A stretch of 64,000 nucleotides of DNA, from assembly GCA_028641055.1 (NCBI GenBank), contig CM054061.1:59873619-59937618 (forward strand). The letters are read 5' to 3'. Below are positions 1 through 11,589 of this stretch, in pieces. The notes under the pieces are model-generated. The model did no database searches. It was not told the DNA's origin and saw only the letters and a program-made list of their open reading frames with translations. Both the position numbers and the translations under genes were made by a program. Positions within the stretch are counted from its first letter, which is position 1. The number at the start of each line of letters is the position of its first letter. This DNA is from Alopecurus myosuroides (Eukaryota; Streptophyta; Magnoliopsida; Poales; Poaceae).

Positions 1-1404
1 TGGAGGAGCAGACCTGAAGCACAACAACAACAGGAGCACAAGCAGAACATGGGAAGAAGCTCAAGTGGAAGAGGATCAAGAAGCCAAGACTCATCAGGAA
101 ATCACAGCCACAACCATAACACCAGAAGGTGATATCTACACACATCCTAGCAAGGGATCTTGCTAAGTTATGCATAGATAGTGGGCTGGGATTTACTCCC
201 CTCAGTCTAGCATAGTGTTGCTATGATAATCACATCACAGGGGTTTAAAAAAACAAGTATAATATATGATCTTATCTTAAGAAAAATGCCTCAGAACAAC
301 ATCATGGGCCTAAGGGAAATTCCACAAGCACTAATCTGTTCTTATCAGATATATTAACCAAACAATCAATAGTATAGTTGCTGGGCACCAGAACCATCAA
401 AATTGGTACCTCAAGCACAACTCACCAATTCAAATATTTCTTAGAGACACAAGAGGGACATGGTGGCACATCCTCTGAACCCTAAGGTTCAGAGTAGCAC
501 CCACCAGTTGGCATATAGAGATGCCCAATAATTAACCCAACACCTTAAATTTGCAACTAGCTCAAGCATAGTATCTGTACTTATATAAAATTAGGGCCTC
601 AGACTATTGCATCATTGGCTTGGGGCTAAGAGAACTAGTGCAAATATCTGTTCTTAAATTATGAGTCTCAAAGAAGGAAATTATATCAGGTGTAGTGCTA
701 TGTTCTTATCATGTGATACAAAGACATATCATAACCACTAGATAATCAGGTTTTTAGCAAAGGGGGCTTGAGTAAAATCACCAGCCAGAGTCACTGGATT
801 ATGCCACAACCACACACATGGTTGCTGGGCACCAGATCCAAGGATATGATACCCCAGAACCAATGGAAGCATGAAAGGAAAAACAATAGACAGATACAAA
901 TATTGAGGGCATATTCTCTGAAGAAAATTCAGAGTAACACCTCTCAATCATCTATCACATCCACAGAACACTAGGAAAATTTGTATACCTAGTCATAAGA
1001 ATGGTTATCCAGTAACCAGTAACAAGAATCCATCATTTAGAGCCAACCCTAGGTATATCAGTACACAGAAGTAAAGCTGGAAGCAATTCCAAGATGATTT
1101 ACCACTAACAGAAGCATCTCCATCGCCAATACCTTCTCACGGCACATAGCAGCAGAGGATAAATTAGGGCACAACAAAAATTCCCCATCAATCAGAGATC
1201 ATAGCATGGATTTCATGCATCACACCACAAGTAAAGCATTTGGAAACCACCCAATGCTACTAATCAAATACTAGGGCACAGGAAGCATCACAGGGAGGCG
1301 CAGCACGAGCTAGATCGATGGCTAGACTCCAGAGCATGGGGAGTGGATGAATCCGTGAGGGAGAGAGAGAGATTTGAGGGCAGAAAGAGAGGAGAGCCAC
1401 TTAC
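1..1404 (-). other. Intron-like or element-internal sequence with diverged internal repeats
   Basis: No protein-coding gene is recognised. On the minus strand this lies directly after a splice-donor-like site at 1400-1404 and could be an intron of the exon-like segment at 1405-1561. Two diverged copies of a roughly 300-400 bp unit are visible, about 290-560 and 650-960. Both contain 'gttgctgggcaccaga' and, 120-150 bp later, a 'ctctgaa ... ttcagagta' hairpin-like pair. Equally possible is that it is the interior of an LTR retrotransposon whose LTR follows to the right. Confidence 0.3.
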
Positions 1405-1561
1405 AGGTGGTCACCATCGTGGTGACCACATCCGGATGGAGAGTGAAGCCGGCGGCGAGCCGCGATTGCCCGAAGACCATCCCGGCGGCGTCGTCATCGA
1501 AAACGAAGCCACAGAGCATCAGCATCAGCGCCTCAACTCCAGCAGTCTCCAGGAGCCACAT
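1405..1561 (-). CDS. Possible captured first exon (minus strand), unknown product
   Basis: Read on the minus strand, an ATG at 1561 opens 52 codons that end at a GTAAGT-type splice donor (plus-strand 1400-1404). The peptide starts MWLLETAGVEALMLML and contains FDDDAAGMVFG. The GC-rich stretch upstream (1562-1930) contains repeated 'accctaaccctaggg' text and looks like a grass 5' leader, and the downstream DNA turns AT-rich as an intron would. I do not recognise the protein. It could be a host gene fragment captured by the neighbouring LTR element, or a chance open frame in GC-rich DNA. No second exon was found. Confidence 0.3.
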
Positions 1562-1930
1562 CGTGGAGCCACGGCCACCGGAGAGGTGGGGAAGCACCAC
1601 GGGAACCTAACCCTAGGGTTAGGGTTTGAAGATTCCCATGGGAGCCACACGGGGAAAGAAGCAAATCGAGGAGGAAGACGAGGCAGTGAGCAGAGAGGGG
1701 CTAGGGTAGCGCTAAGACACGGTGGCGGTGGTGTTCGGGGAAGGCCGGAGGAAATCGCCGGAGGGGCGCTGGATCGCGTCGTCTCTGCGTCGCCCTCCGC
1801 GTCGCCTCGCGAGGAGAGGGAGAGGATAAGGTGCGGGGCGGGTGCGGGTGTGGCTGGTCTGGTCCGGCCCGACCAGACCAGTGGGTTTGACCCAACCCAC
1901 TGGTGGGTTGGCCCACCTGTCAGCCTAGGG
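1562..1930 (-). promoter_or_regulatory. GC-rich leader/promoter-like segment
   Basis: This block is strongly GC-rich against AT-rich DNA on both sides. Near 1868-1915 it carries inverted and direct copies of a 'gaccagacca / gggtttgacccaaccca' type motif, and its composition changes abruptly at about 1935. Read on the minus strand it would precede the exon-like segment at 1405-1561. No clear TATA box was found, so the promoter call is an inference from composition and position only. Confidence 0.25.
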
Positions 1931-1939
1931 ACAGTTTAG

Positions 1940-4245
1940 CAATTGCCTAAAATTTTAAATAAAGGAATTAGAAAAATAATAGAAAACAATAAATAAAAAT
2001 TCTACAAAATTTCAAACCTTTACAAATACAACTAATTCTTAATCTAGTAAAATGGTTGAATATTAAGATTAAGAAAAATAATCCAATAATGCTTATAGTC
2101 TTAAAATTATAGATACAAAATAATATTTTAATAACAAAACTGTGATAATAAGGTTAAGAGATATTCAAAACTATTTAATCTAATGTAAATTATTCTTTCA
2201 ACATTAATTAGATATTTTGAGCATTTCAAAATACTTCCTAACAAATGTTTTCTGTGAAAACGGTCAAATAAGTTATAAGAATAACAATGCATATTGGAAA
2301 AATAATTCTATAATATTTCATTATAATCAGAAATAACTGCCACAACATTATTTTCTGTATTAATAAAACCCTCATGATTTCACACCAACTAAAAACCTAT
2401 CATCACTAGTTATTAAGCAAAAGTATTATGATGATAGAGTTAGATGTATTAGTTCCTCATTTTTCAGATAAACTTGATGTCATTAGCTCTACACTTTATA
2501 ACATGAAATCAAATGTGTTTATTATGTTTTCAGTAGTTGTTTTGCATATAATAATGTTCTCAAGTTTAATCATGTGATAACTATTTATAACCTAAACATA
2601 ATAAAAATGGTGTGGTGAGTAAAAGTGAAACCCATGTAAGTCTAAAACCAGTAATAACAACATCACCACAAATAACAAAACAATTCACCTAAAACTCTTG
2701 TGAATAAGTTGTCGTATTAAACATGGCTTACACTTGTAAGCTGGGGTGTTTTCCAGGGGATTTCACGATGCATCTCATACTATGCATGTATCATGTTGCC
2801 AGTATTTTTGTAGTCCTTACCAGGACTACTTTGCTATCTTTCAGACGCCAGGATGTTCTACGTGACCCTTGACCCCGAAGACATGGAATATTATGGTCAT
2901 TTCAATCTCAGGCAAGTTCATCACTTGCTCATATCCTTTGCAGTACTTCATAACAAACTATTTGCAAAAACCCTACCGTATTACCACCTGTTCTCAAAAG
3001 AATGCATGATCCTATTTTTATAATAATATGACTAATTGAATGACTACCCGAGTGGTAGTGTTCTGTGTGGTAGGCGGATGGAACCATGGTAAGATGAATA
3101 GGTCAAAGGAAGGTTCCATCTGCACGGGAACGTATTACCTAGGAACTAATCACAAATGCCGTCAGAACTCGGTGCGCCGTAAATACCGCGTTAACCATGG
3201 GTCTTCTATGGGGGGAGTAAGTCAGCCGTGATACTTTTCTCGTTCGCATGTCAACGGACTGCCAGAGACGTACGCTGTAGGTCTTGCGAGACTACATGCA
3301 CATGGGTGGGAGCCCTTACGTCCCACGGACTCTGGGGTCTATGAGTGTCTGCCAGGGGCGCGTAGATCTCCATCGTGAGGGGTGGAATCAGGCGTTCAAC
3401 CTGCTGGCGGAAATGGGTGGGCATGCGTTGTGCGGAGAAGCACGGTTTGGCTTGGACCAACAACCGGGCCCCACACCTAAGTGGGCGTGGACAGGAACGA
3501 TCGCCTGGTTGTGCAACATGGTCTTGGTCGTCCATGGGTAAAGTAACGCACCTCTGCAGAGTGTAAAATGATGTGGCATGTTACCCCCTATTCCGGGAAG
3601 GAACTGCGAACGCTACAGGAAAGGCAACTCCATGAAGTTCTAGCTCATGTGATGGTCTGGCGGGCATAGTTTTCAGAATTAAAAGCAACCTCTTGAAGAA
3701 ATATTTACGAAAACCTTGCATTACTTTATGACTCTTTCGAGTCTAAAGCTGTAATTAGTGCATCAACCACCCACTGTATATCATGAACTTGCTGAGTAAC
3801 GCTCGTTACTCATTCGTTCCCGTTTGATCCCCTGCTTAGAGTTGAAGCCTGATGGGAGTCGTCATCGTAAAGCATCGTCATCAACAACGTTGAAGGAGGA
3901 GAAGCTATCAAGGTGTAGGTGGATTCCATTCTTGGAGTTAGTAGATCAAGCCATAGATTGGGGCTGACATCAGCCGTAGTGGATTATTTCTGAGCTAGAG
4001 ATCTTCTCCAGCTTAGAGCTGCGTATTGCTTCTTCTGGTGTTTCATTTGCGAGAGATCTTCTTGATTCATCAAAGAGATTCTCAAGATTTTTGTAATGAA
4101 GTTTATATCCTATAGTTTTGCCTGGTCCCGCTGTGTTTCTGTTGTACCACTCTGAGAGATGTAATATTCACGGATAAGTCCTTCGGTGAGTATTATGTCA
4201 CCGACTTGCGCACTACACATGCAGTGGTGTGCCGGGTCGTCACAG
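1940..4245 (+). mobile_element. Degenerate LTR-retrotransposon sequence, probably a long LTR ending near 4245
   Basis: This is AT-rich noncoding DNA (1940-2700) followed by mixed-composition DNA with no coding frame of note. The right end reads 'gtgtgccgggtcgtcaca', the kind of CA-terminated end seen in grass gypsy LTRs. Element A sequence begins abruptly a few bases later. The left limit of the LTR and its family could not be set. A 20-bp near-palindrome 'gtagtccttaccaggactac' is at about 2811-2830. Nothing here encodes gag or pol. Confidence 0.4.
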
Positions 4246-4923
4246 AAAACAACGATGTCTACATTGTTTATATTACACACTTTTCTTAATGCAATTATCT
4301 GTTACTTGCAACTTAATACCCAAGGTTTGTTGAGATGATATTCCAAGGGTGGATTATTAGTCATAGATAAAGTTGGATGACGGTCTATGAGTCTTGTTGT
4401 AACTCCCTCATGAATCACATAGTAATCATCATGTCATGCATGTTTCAATATCTATCAATTGCCCTGCTGTAATTTGTTCACCACACATGTTATCTATCTT
4501 TTATGGAGAGACACCACTAGTGAACTGTGGATCCCGGTCCATTTTCTCATATTGATAACACAACCACTTCAATTACTATTTTCACAATGTTTCCATTGTT
4601 TTCACACTACTACTACTGTTTTCATATTATTCTCCTACTATTTTCCACACCATACATTTAACCTCTTTGTTATCAGCAAAACCGGTGATATTGAGAACAT
4701 CACTGCTTCGTTGGGGAAAAGTGATTTGATTGTGTTGTGTAGGTTCCATGTTGCTTCTGAACCGGCAGTGCACCCTGCCACCTCAGCTGCATCAACCTTA
4801 AGAAGTTACTTCCTTCTCCTAGTTGTCGAGTCAACCTTGGTTTCTTTCTGAGGGAAACTTGCTGCTGCACTCATCATACCTTCCTCTTGGGGTCTCCCAA
4901 CGAACGTGTGTTCACACGCTTCA
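4244..4923 (+). repeat. Truncated 5' LTR of element A
   Basis: It aligns with the last ~680 bases of the 3' LTR at 8408-11471. It carries the variant 'attgtttatattacac' shared with the 5' LTR of element B (near 38820), where both 3' LTRs have the shorter 'tttacattacac'. It ends '...cacacgcttca', as the element B 5' LTR ends '...cttca'. The left edge abuts an unrelated LTR end. Confidence 0.8.
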
Positions 4924-4934
4924 AGCAACTTCTC

Positions 4935-4952
4935 TAGCGCCGTTGTCGGGGA
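4935..4952 (+). promoter_or_regulatory. Primer-binding site, tRNA-Asp type (element A)
   Basis: The sequence 'tagcgccgttgtcgggga' differs at two positions from the complement of the 3' end of plant tRNA-Asp (TGGCGCCGTTGCCGGGG). It lies 11 bases after the LTR end, where reverse transcription is primed. Confidence 0.7.
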
Positions 4953-5121
4953 GGAAGAGAATTTCTACAAGGGGCGTCTCTCACTTCCAATCTCTTTACT
5001 TTGTTATTGTTTTGCTTAGTTTATTTTATTTTATCTTGTTTGCTTCTCTTTATAAAAAATACAAAAAAAGTAGTTCTCATTACAATAGTTATTTTTGGTA
5101 CATTACCTTTTATTGTCCATC

Positions 5122-5568
5122 ATGTTGCTTCCTAAGTTCACCATGAAAGATATACCAGTAGGTAGTGGTTCTATACATGGGAAGGATACCATTAAAGATG
5201 TCTTTAATCATGTTAGTAAGCATAAATTTTTTGAGGAAAAATCCATAGTAGAGCTTGCTCCGAATTATGAAACTCCTGCAACTTCTTTGATTCACATGTT
5301 AGAAGTTAGGTTTGTTAACCTTCACCCCATACCGCAGCAAATGTTCCTTAACTTGAACAACATTGAAGATATTGAAAAAAGAAATTTTATCTTGGAAACC
5401 ATGCTTAAGGAATTTGGAGATGTTGCTATAGAAGCTAGAAAAGTTTTTTATCGCTTCAATATGTTAGGCTCATGTGTATATGTTGTTGGATCTCTTGAAA
5501 AAGATGAACCTCAAAATGAAAAGAAGAATAAAATACCAATTCCCTTTAAACTAGTAACACTGCATTAA
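5122..5568 (+). CDS. Conserved 148-aa protein of a non-autonomous LTR element
   Basis: An open frame of 148 codons starts at the first ATG after the primer site and begins MLLPKFTMKDIPVGSGSI. It is lysine- and glutamate-rich with no membrane segment, and no catalytic motif of pol proteins is visible. The middle contains VRFVNLHPIPQQMFLNL and LKEFGDVAIEARKVF. Homologous frames are in element B (39675-40120, frameshifted) and, more diverged, in element C on the minus strand (36972-37532, interrupted by a stop). That the amino-acid sequence is held while DNA diverges suggests past selection. Its position after the primer site matches gag, but I see no zinc knuckle, so a gag-like role is only an inference. 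This is the only uninterrupted copy in the window. Confidence 0.55.
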   Translation: MLLPKFTMKDIPVGSGSIHGKDTIKDVFNHVSKHKFFEEKSIVELAPNYETPATSLIHMLEVRFVNLHPIPQQMFLNLNNIEDIEKRNFILETMLKEFGDVAIEARKVFYRFNMLGSCVYVVGSLEKDEPQNEKKNKIPIPFKLVTLH

Positions 5569-8407
5569 GCCCAAGAGAATTTTTTTATTGGATTGTTCCT
5601 GAAAATTTATTTGATGAGAGTAGTAAACCTACAATTTCTAAGAGAGGCACATATGAAAATTATTTATATAAATTAGAATGCATTATTGAGGAGTTTCCTT
5701 GTCTTACTTTGGATGCCACTTCACTTGAAAACACTTGATTTTCTCTTCTTATGCCTAGCTAAAAGGCGTTAAAGAAAAACATTTCTTGGGAGATAACCCA
5801 TGGTTTTATTTTTTGCTTTGTTTTTGTCTGTTTTATTTGAGTCAAGGGGCTGTATACTTCTGTAGAAAATCCTTTATATGTTTATTTTCATGTATTAGTT
5901 GTGGTAAAGTTTCTAGCGAAAAGTGGAGTTAGTTTTGGATTTCTGCGCAGAAAACAGATTTCAGCTGTCCACCGTAAAAAATCGTATAATTCAGAGAAAT
6001 ATCAAAATGACCTGAAACGTTCTGTGCTCATTACTCAACTAATTCCAAAACTTTTTTGTTCTTTACATTTTTCTATTTGAGCAACTTAAGTGCCCCAACA
6101 AAATTCGTCATTACAGACTGTTCTGGTTTTGGTAGATTGTGCCATTTTTCTTACATTTGCTCTTTTACCATGTCAAGTGGATTTGTTTGCTTCACGAAAC
6201 ATCAGTGGATGTAGCTAATGTTTAAAAGTATCAATAGCACTTGTTCCCATTCTGAACCCATGACTTTTTTTATTGTTGCAATAACCCTCTAATGCGAACT
6301 AATTTGAGTGTAGTGTGAAGGAAGTTTTCAAGGGTCAAGAGAAGAGGGTGATATAATGTGTTCAAGAAGAGTGCAAAGCCAAAGCTTGGGGATGCCCCAG
6401 TAGTTAATCCCAGAAAATTACAAGAAGACTCAAGCGTCTGAACTTGGGGATGCCCAAGGCATCGCCTTCTTTATCAACAAATTATCAGGTCATTTCTACT
6501 GAACCTATATTTTTATTTGGTCACATCATATGAAATTTACTTGGAGCGTATTTTATTTTTGGTTCTGTTTTCTTTTGTTTTCCTTGATGAAATAAATATC
6601 ATTGGAACCTAGCATTCTTGTTTGGGAGAGAGACACGCTCCGCTTTTTTCATATGAATACTCGTTATGCTCGTATTCTTAGATTTTCTTCTAGCTGTTGT
6701 AATTATTTTAACTCATGTTTGTTTTCATGCATATCTTATTCAGATGTTAGTTTTAGTAGAGTTATGTTAGTACTATCTTGCTTAATTGCTATATCATTTG
6801 GATATTTTTTGTTAAAACATTTATTGAATGGTGCTTGCTGGAAAAAGAAATTGCTGCATGTGGTAGAATTTATAATGATGCAAAAAGAAGTTTGTATAGA
6901 CCGTGACTAGACTTTTTCATCCCATGTTAGATGTTATTTTAATTCTAAGCCTAGTGTTTATTTTTGTAGCATGACTTGTCTCAAATAACTGAGATTGTTT
7001 AATGTGCCATTGAAAGAATCATGAGTTGTTTTTATCACATTGAAGCATAAATTTGTGGTGTTGTCCTTTAAATGTTTTATTTGATTGACTTGGCGCATTC
7101 TTACACCATGTTTATGACTACAAACTATTCATTTATAGCCTCTATCATAATTTAGCTTTTGACTTGTAATACCACTTATGCTTTGATTAATAATATTTTT
7201 CTCGCTATGCAATATTATGGCCATTATGCTATCTTCATTTGTCGCGCCCAGTATTTGCCAGCCTCCACATGTATTGAGTATGAGCTCTACTCGTGCATCC
7301 AACTCGCAAAAACAAATTATGCCAAATGTTTCCACCATACCTATCTACATGTGGTATTTAACCTCCACTCCAAAGTAAATTGCTCATGTGTTACCTTTAA
7401 AACCTTCAAAATTACTCCTATTTTGTGCTCCTGTTATAGCTCATGAGGATGTGAATAGAGAATCTTTATCTCACTTGTTGATTGGATTTCACACCCTGGA
7501 CTAGTGGCTTCATCCGCTTATCCAATTGATAGAAGAGCTGGCAGCAGGGTGCCCAGCCCCAAACTTAAGACAACTAATTCTCTTCACTATTTTTGCCCCT
7601 CATTTATCAGTCAAATCATAATTGTGTAAACAAAAGAGAATGAGGGATGACCTTCTACCCAGTTGCATCCTTCAATGGGAGCCGCTCTTGTGAAGTCTAG
7701 TTGGCTTGTGACGTACTGTATTTTCTGTTTATCATTCATGGACATAAGCGTACACACCTCTAAAAATTAGACACTCCACCATGGTATGTGATTGTTGGCA
7801 AGTACCCGAGGATTCGGTTAGCCATGGTTTTTGAAGAAGGTTGGGAGGAGTGTCAAAAAATTTATATCTCTGTTTAATAAAATAAAAATCTCTAGCACAT
7901 GAGTGATCCCTGCTTCCCTCTGCGAAGGGCCTTTCTTTTACTTTTATGTTGAGTCGCCATCTTCTAACTTTATGCACGGTTGAGAGAGAATAGTTGTCAT
8001 TCTGAGTTTAATGTGCATTTGTCTCAAAAATATTATTGAGTGATTAATACCTTGTTATTACTTTCTCTCAAATTATTTGTCCTAGTCATCTTGTTAAACT
8101 TTGAAGGTGTTCTGGCATATATGTTTTGCCATGTTTTGTTGATGCTAGAAACAAACGTATAACTTTCAATGCATTGTTATTCATGATCTTCTATCTGTTT
8201 TACTTTTCATGATGGAAAGTGATTGCTATGTTTCATTTTTAAAATTATATCTATCATGCTTGTGTTTAAACTTTAAACTACTATGATCTCAGCTTACTTA
8301 TGCTTTTGCAATTATGATGATCAAGTTTATGTTGGTAGCATGTCAAGTCAGAATTTTTTTTATCGTTTACCTACTCGAGGACGAGCTGGAACTAAGCTTG
8401 GGGATGT
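5569..8407 (+). other. Noncoding interior of element A
   Basis: No recognisable protein is encoded. Short open frames (for example 6602-6910) recur in element B at the same place simply because the two elements are duplicates. The last bases before 8408 ('gaactaagcttggggatg') form the purine-rich tract used for plus-strand priming in LTR elements; the same motif precedes the LTRs at 42956 and 46472 and, in reverse, at 34210. Confidence 0.7.
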
Positions 8408-8769
8408 TGATACGTCATAAACGTATCTATAATTTTTGATGTTCCATGTTGTTTTCATGTTATTTGCTACATGTTTGCTATGCACTTTATACCATTTTTG
8501 TCGATTTTCCGGGACTAACCTATTGACACGATGTCCCAGACCCAGTTCCTGTTTTGTGTTGTTTTTAGTTTCAGAAAAGTTGTTCCGGAAATATTCTCGG
8601 ACTTGGAAAATCTGAAGCCTAGAAGTCTTAGAATTCCCGAAGGTTCCACGAAGTCCCGAAGAGACCTGGAGGAGGGCCACAAGGGGCCACACCATAGGGA
8701 GGCGCGCCCCTGGCCGCGCAACTAGGTGGTGTGGGCCTCTCTGGCACCCACCGCAATCGCCCTTTCGCC

Positions 8770-8777
8770 TATTTATT
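8770..8777 (+). promoter_or_regulatory. TATA-like box in LTR
   Basis: 'TATTTATT' lies about 360 bases into the LTR, just before the '...aaaccctaaa' leader-like text. The same position holds TATTTATT in the element B LTR (43319-43326) and TATTTATA in the third LTR (46830-46837). It is a plausible LTR promoter element by position and conservation. Confidence 0.4.
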
Positions 8778-9309
8778 CCCCTTGGATAATAAACCCTAAA
8801 AAGATACCACTTTTCCACGAAAAACACCCGAGGCCGCCGTCATCGTCAACCCGAGATCGGGAGGGTTCTAGAGTTCTCCCCGGCACCCTGCCGGGAGGGG
8901 AAATCATCACCGGAGGGCTCTACACCACCATGCCCGCCTCCTGAGTGATGCGTGAGTAGTTCATCCCTATACTACGGGTCCATAGCAGTAGCTAGATGGT
9001 TGCTCTCTCCACTTTCACTACTAGGAAAAGGCTAATGCGTGACGCACCAAAATTGCATACCCATGATGCACCATGGTGCGCCACGCCTATCACGCCGCGC
9101 CTATTAAAATAGCCATGACGCACCATATTTTGGTGCGTCACGGCTATCTCGTTTACCCGTGGCGCACCGCCTGTTTGGTGCGTCACGGCTATCTTTAGTT
9201 ACCCGTGGCGCACCTCATGGATGGTGCGTCATGGCTATTGATTTTGAAATTAAAAAAAACGTGACAGATCCAGATCTGGCCGCCCAAAATTTTAAAATTT
9301 TGAAAAACG

Positions 9310-9660
9310 AAAACAGAGAGGCCGGAGTGGAGGGTGGTCGCCGGAGTGGAGGTGGCCGCCGGAGAGGAGGTGGCCGTGGTACTGGAGGAGGACACCGGAG
9401 AGAAGGTGGCCACGGTAGTGGAGGAGGTCGCCGGAGAGGAGATGGCCGCCGGAGTAGAGGTCGTCGGAGTGGACACGAGGATGTGGTCGCCGGAGTGGAT
9501 GTGAGGTGGTGGTGGTGGTGGCGGTGGTGGTGGTTGTGGTGTTGTTGGTGGTGGTGGTGTTGTTGTTGTTGTTGTTGGTGGTGATGGTGGTGGTGGTGGT
9601 GTTGGTGGTTGTGGTGGTGGTGGTGGTTGTGGTGGTGTTGGTGGTGGTAGGAGGAGGAAG
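9310..9660 (+). repeat. Low-complexity GGA/TGG-rich core of the CACTA element
   Basis: Purine-rich 'ggaggtggccgccgga'-like units (about 9330-9470) pass into nearly pure (TGG/TTG)n at 9505-9650. The long open frames on both strands here (poly-Val/Leu one way, Pro/Thr the other) are by-products of the triplet repeat. Confidence 0.8.
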
Positions 9661-9740
9661 GGAGAAGAGAGAATGGAGGAAGGAGAAAGAAGAAATGAGA
9701 GAGGAATGGAGAAGAGTGGAGGAAGGAGGAGGAAGGGGAG

Positions 9741-9748
9741 TATATATA
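9741..9748 (-). promoter_or_regulatory. TATA-like box inside CACTA element, minus strand
   Basis: Minus-strand 'cctatatata' is followed by a C/T-rich leader and then the triplet-repeat region. It could drive a short transcript encoding a Pro-rich peptide; there is no evidence that it does. Confidence 0.3.
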
Positions 9749-11471
9749 GGTGGGGGCCTCTCCCGGGTTTGAAATTCAAAAATCCTACTCAGACTTAGCC
9801 GTGACGCACCATACATGTGGTGCGTCACGCCTATCTTTTTATTATTTTTTTCCTTTCAGAATTTAGAGAATCTAAAAAAGGCTCACAAGCCGAAGGCGCG
9901 TGAGGTTAAGTTCCTTTTTTTCTCTAGTTTCCGTTGGTATATTGAACTTTAAATTCCGACATCGTATGCAAAAGTTATGCCCATTTTACTTTTCTTAACG
10001 AACTTTTGCTCAGAAAGTCGAAATACATATTTCAAAATTTGTTAAAAAAGTATACCTTAAACTCTCCGTGCATCTATAAGGATTTTATTTTTTGATGATT
10101 TTTAGACATGGAACTCTTCCGTGACAAAACTAGAAAGGCTGTCCCGGGGGGGGGGGGGTGTGGAGGGAAAATTTCGGTGGATGACATAGCCGTGACGCAC
10201 CATATGTTTGGTGTGTCACGACTATTGCAAGACCCGTGACGCACCAAACATATGATGCGTCACGGCTATCTTTGCCCACGGCTATGCCCTTAGGCCCCCG
10301 GCCGCCCAGCACCCACCTATAGCCGTGACGCACCGTATGTTTGGTGCGTCACGGGTATGCCCTTAGGCGTGACGCACCGAGGCCCAATGGTGTGTGGTGC
10401 GCCACGGGTATATAGCCGTGACGCACCGAGCATGTGGTGCGTCACGGGTATGATTACTCCTATAGCTTTTTTCCAAGTAGTGTTTATGCCTCGTGTTTAG
10501 ATCTCGTGAGCTACCCTACATGATCGAGATCATCTTATTGTAATGCTACATGTTGTGTTTGCTGGGATCCGATGAATGTTGAATGCTATGTCTCTTGATT
10601 ATCGATCTATCTTGTTATCCTCATGTGTATGTTATTTATGATCTTTCATGCTCTCCATTTTTAATAGATGCTCTGGCCAAGTAGATGCTAGTGACTCCAA
10701 GAGGGAGTATTTATGCTCGATAGTGGGTTCATGCCTCCTTTGCATCTGTGCTCGAGTGACAAAAACGTGACGAATGGAGGATGTGTTGTTGCCATTAGCG
10801 AGAAAACAATGATGTTTACATTACACACTTTGCTTAATGCGATTATCTGTTGCTTGCAACTTAATACCCAAGATTTGTTCGGATGATATTCTGAGGGTGG
10901 ATTATTAGTCATAGATATAATTGGATGATGGTCTATGAGTCTTGTTGTAATGCACGCATGAATCACATAGTAATCATCATGCCATGCATGTTTCAATATC
11001 TATCAATTGCCCAGCTTTAATTTGTTCACCACACATGTTATCTATCTTTTATGGAGAGACACCACTAGTGAACAGTGGACCCCGCTCCATTTTGTCATAC
11101 TGATAATACAACCACTACAATTACTGTTTTCACACTGTTTCCATTGTTTTCACACTGCTACTACTGTTTTCATATTGTTCTCCTACTGTTTTCCACACCA
11201 TACATCTAACCTCTTTGTTATCAGCAAAACCTGTGAGATTGACTACATCACTGCTTCGTTGGGGCAAAGTGATTTGATTATGTTGTGTAGGTTCCACGTT
11301 GCTGCTGAACCGATAGTGTGCTCTGCCACCTCAGCTGCATCAACCTTCAGAAGTTACTTGTCTCTCCTACTGGTCGATTCAACCTTCGTTTCTTTCTGAG
11401 GGAAACTTGCTGCTGAACTCTTCATACCTTCCTCTTGGGGTCTCCCAACAAACGCGTGTTCGCACGCATCA

Positions 11472-11589
11472 GATATCCCTGTAAACATTGCTGATAAATG
11501 GCGGATCTCTGCAACACAAGTTCTCATTCTTCTTCTAAAAGATCGACGACATCCTGTCGTGCGTTTTCGGCATCCGCCTCAACGTTTGC
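11472..11589 (-). pseudogene. Fragment of gypsy integrase C-terminal region
   Basis: It is the duplicate of 44551-44668. Read on the minus strand it encodes the short stretch just upstream of the integrase C-terminal segment that survives at 31908-32238. The stretch between GATAT and the start of the next LTR (11590) is shared with element B's right flank, which shows that both loci come from one ancestral insertion into this gene. Confidence 0.6.

Larger units (their letters stand above)
9016..10482. mobile_element. Non-autonomous CACTA transposon, 1467 bp
   Basis: The ends are CACTACTAGGAAAA and, inverted, CACTACTTGGAAAA. The element is flanked by a 3-bp target duplication ttt (9013-9015 and 10483-10485). 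The uninterrupted site is present in the duplicate LTR at 43561-43564 with a single ttt, which proves the boundaries. Both subterminal regions carry many direct and inverted copies of 'gtgacgcacc / ggtgcgtcac' (9035-9235, 9795-9830, 10185-10450), where CACTA transposase is expected to bind. No transposase is encoded. The centre is a low-complexity (TGG)n-rich stretch. Confidence 0.95.
4244..11471 (+). mobile_element. Non-autonomous gypsy-like LTR retrotransposon, element A
   Basis: The order is truncated 5' LTR (4244-4923), tRNA-Asp-type primer site (4935-4952), interior of about 3.5 kb, purine-rich tract 'aagcttggggatg' just before 8408, and full 3' LTR (8408-11471) interrupted by a CACTA element. 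No protease, reverse transcriptase, RNase H or integrase is present; the only candidate protein is the small frame at 5122-5568. Such an element would need enzymes in trans. The 5' LTR has lost roughly its first 900 bases, so no target duplication can be read on that side. Element B (32239-44550) is its duplicate. Confidence 0.8.
8408..11471 (+). repeat. 3' LTR of element A, split by a CACTA insertion
   Basis: It starts TGATACGTC and ends '...cgcacgcatca'. Removing the 1467-bp CACTA and one 3-bp target copy leaves 1594 bp, matching the 1595-bp intact LTR at 42956-44550. The flank after the LTR begins GATAT, the same five bases that flank element B, because the two loci are duplicates. Confidence 0.85.

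Noticed and set aside
6602..6910. 102-aa frame in element A interior (also at 41172-41459 in B)
   Set aside because: Conserved between A and B only because they are recent duplicates; there is no counterpart in the more diverged element C.
9195..9828. Long open frames (poly-Val/Leu on plus; Pro/Thr-rich on minus) in the CACTA element at 9016
   Set aside because: They are produced by the (TGG)n tract, which stays open in several frames on both strands, and they show no domain.
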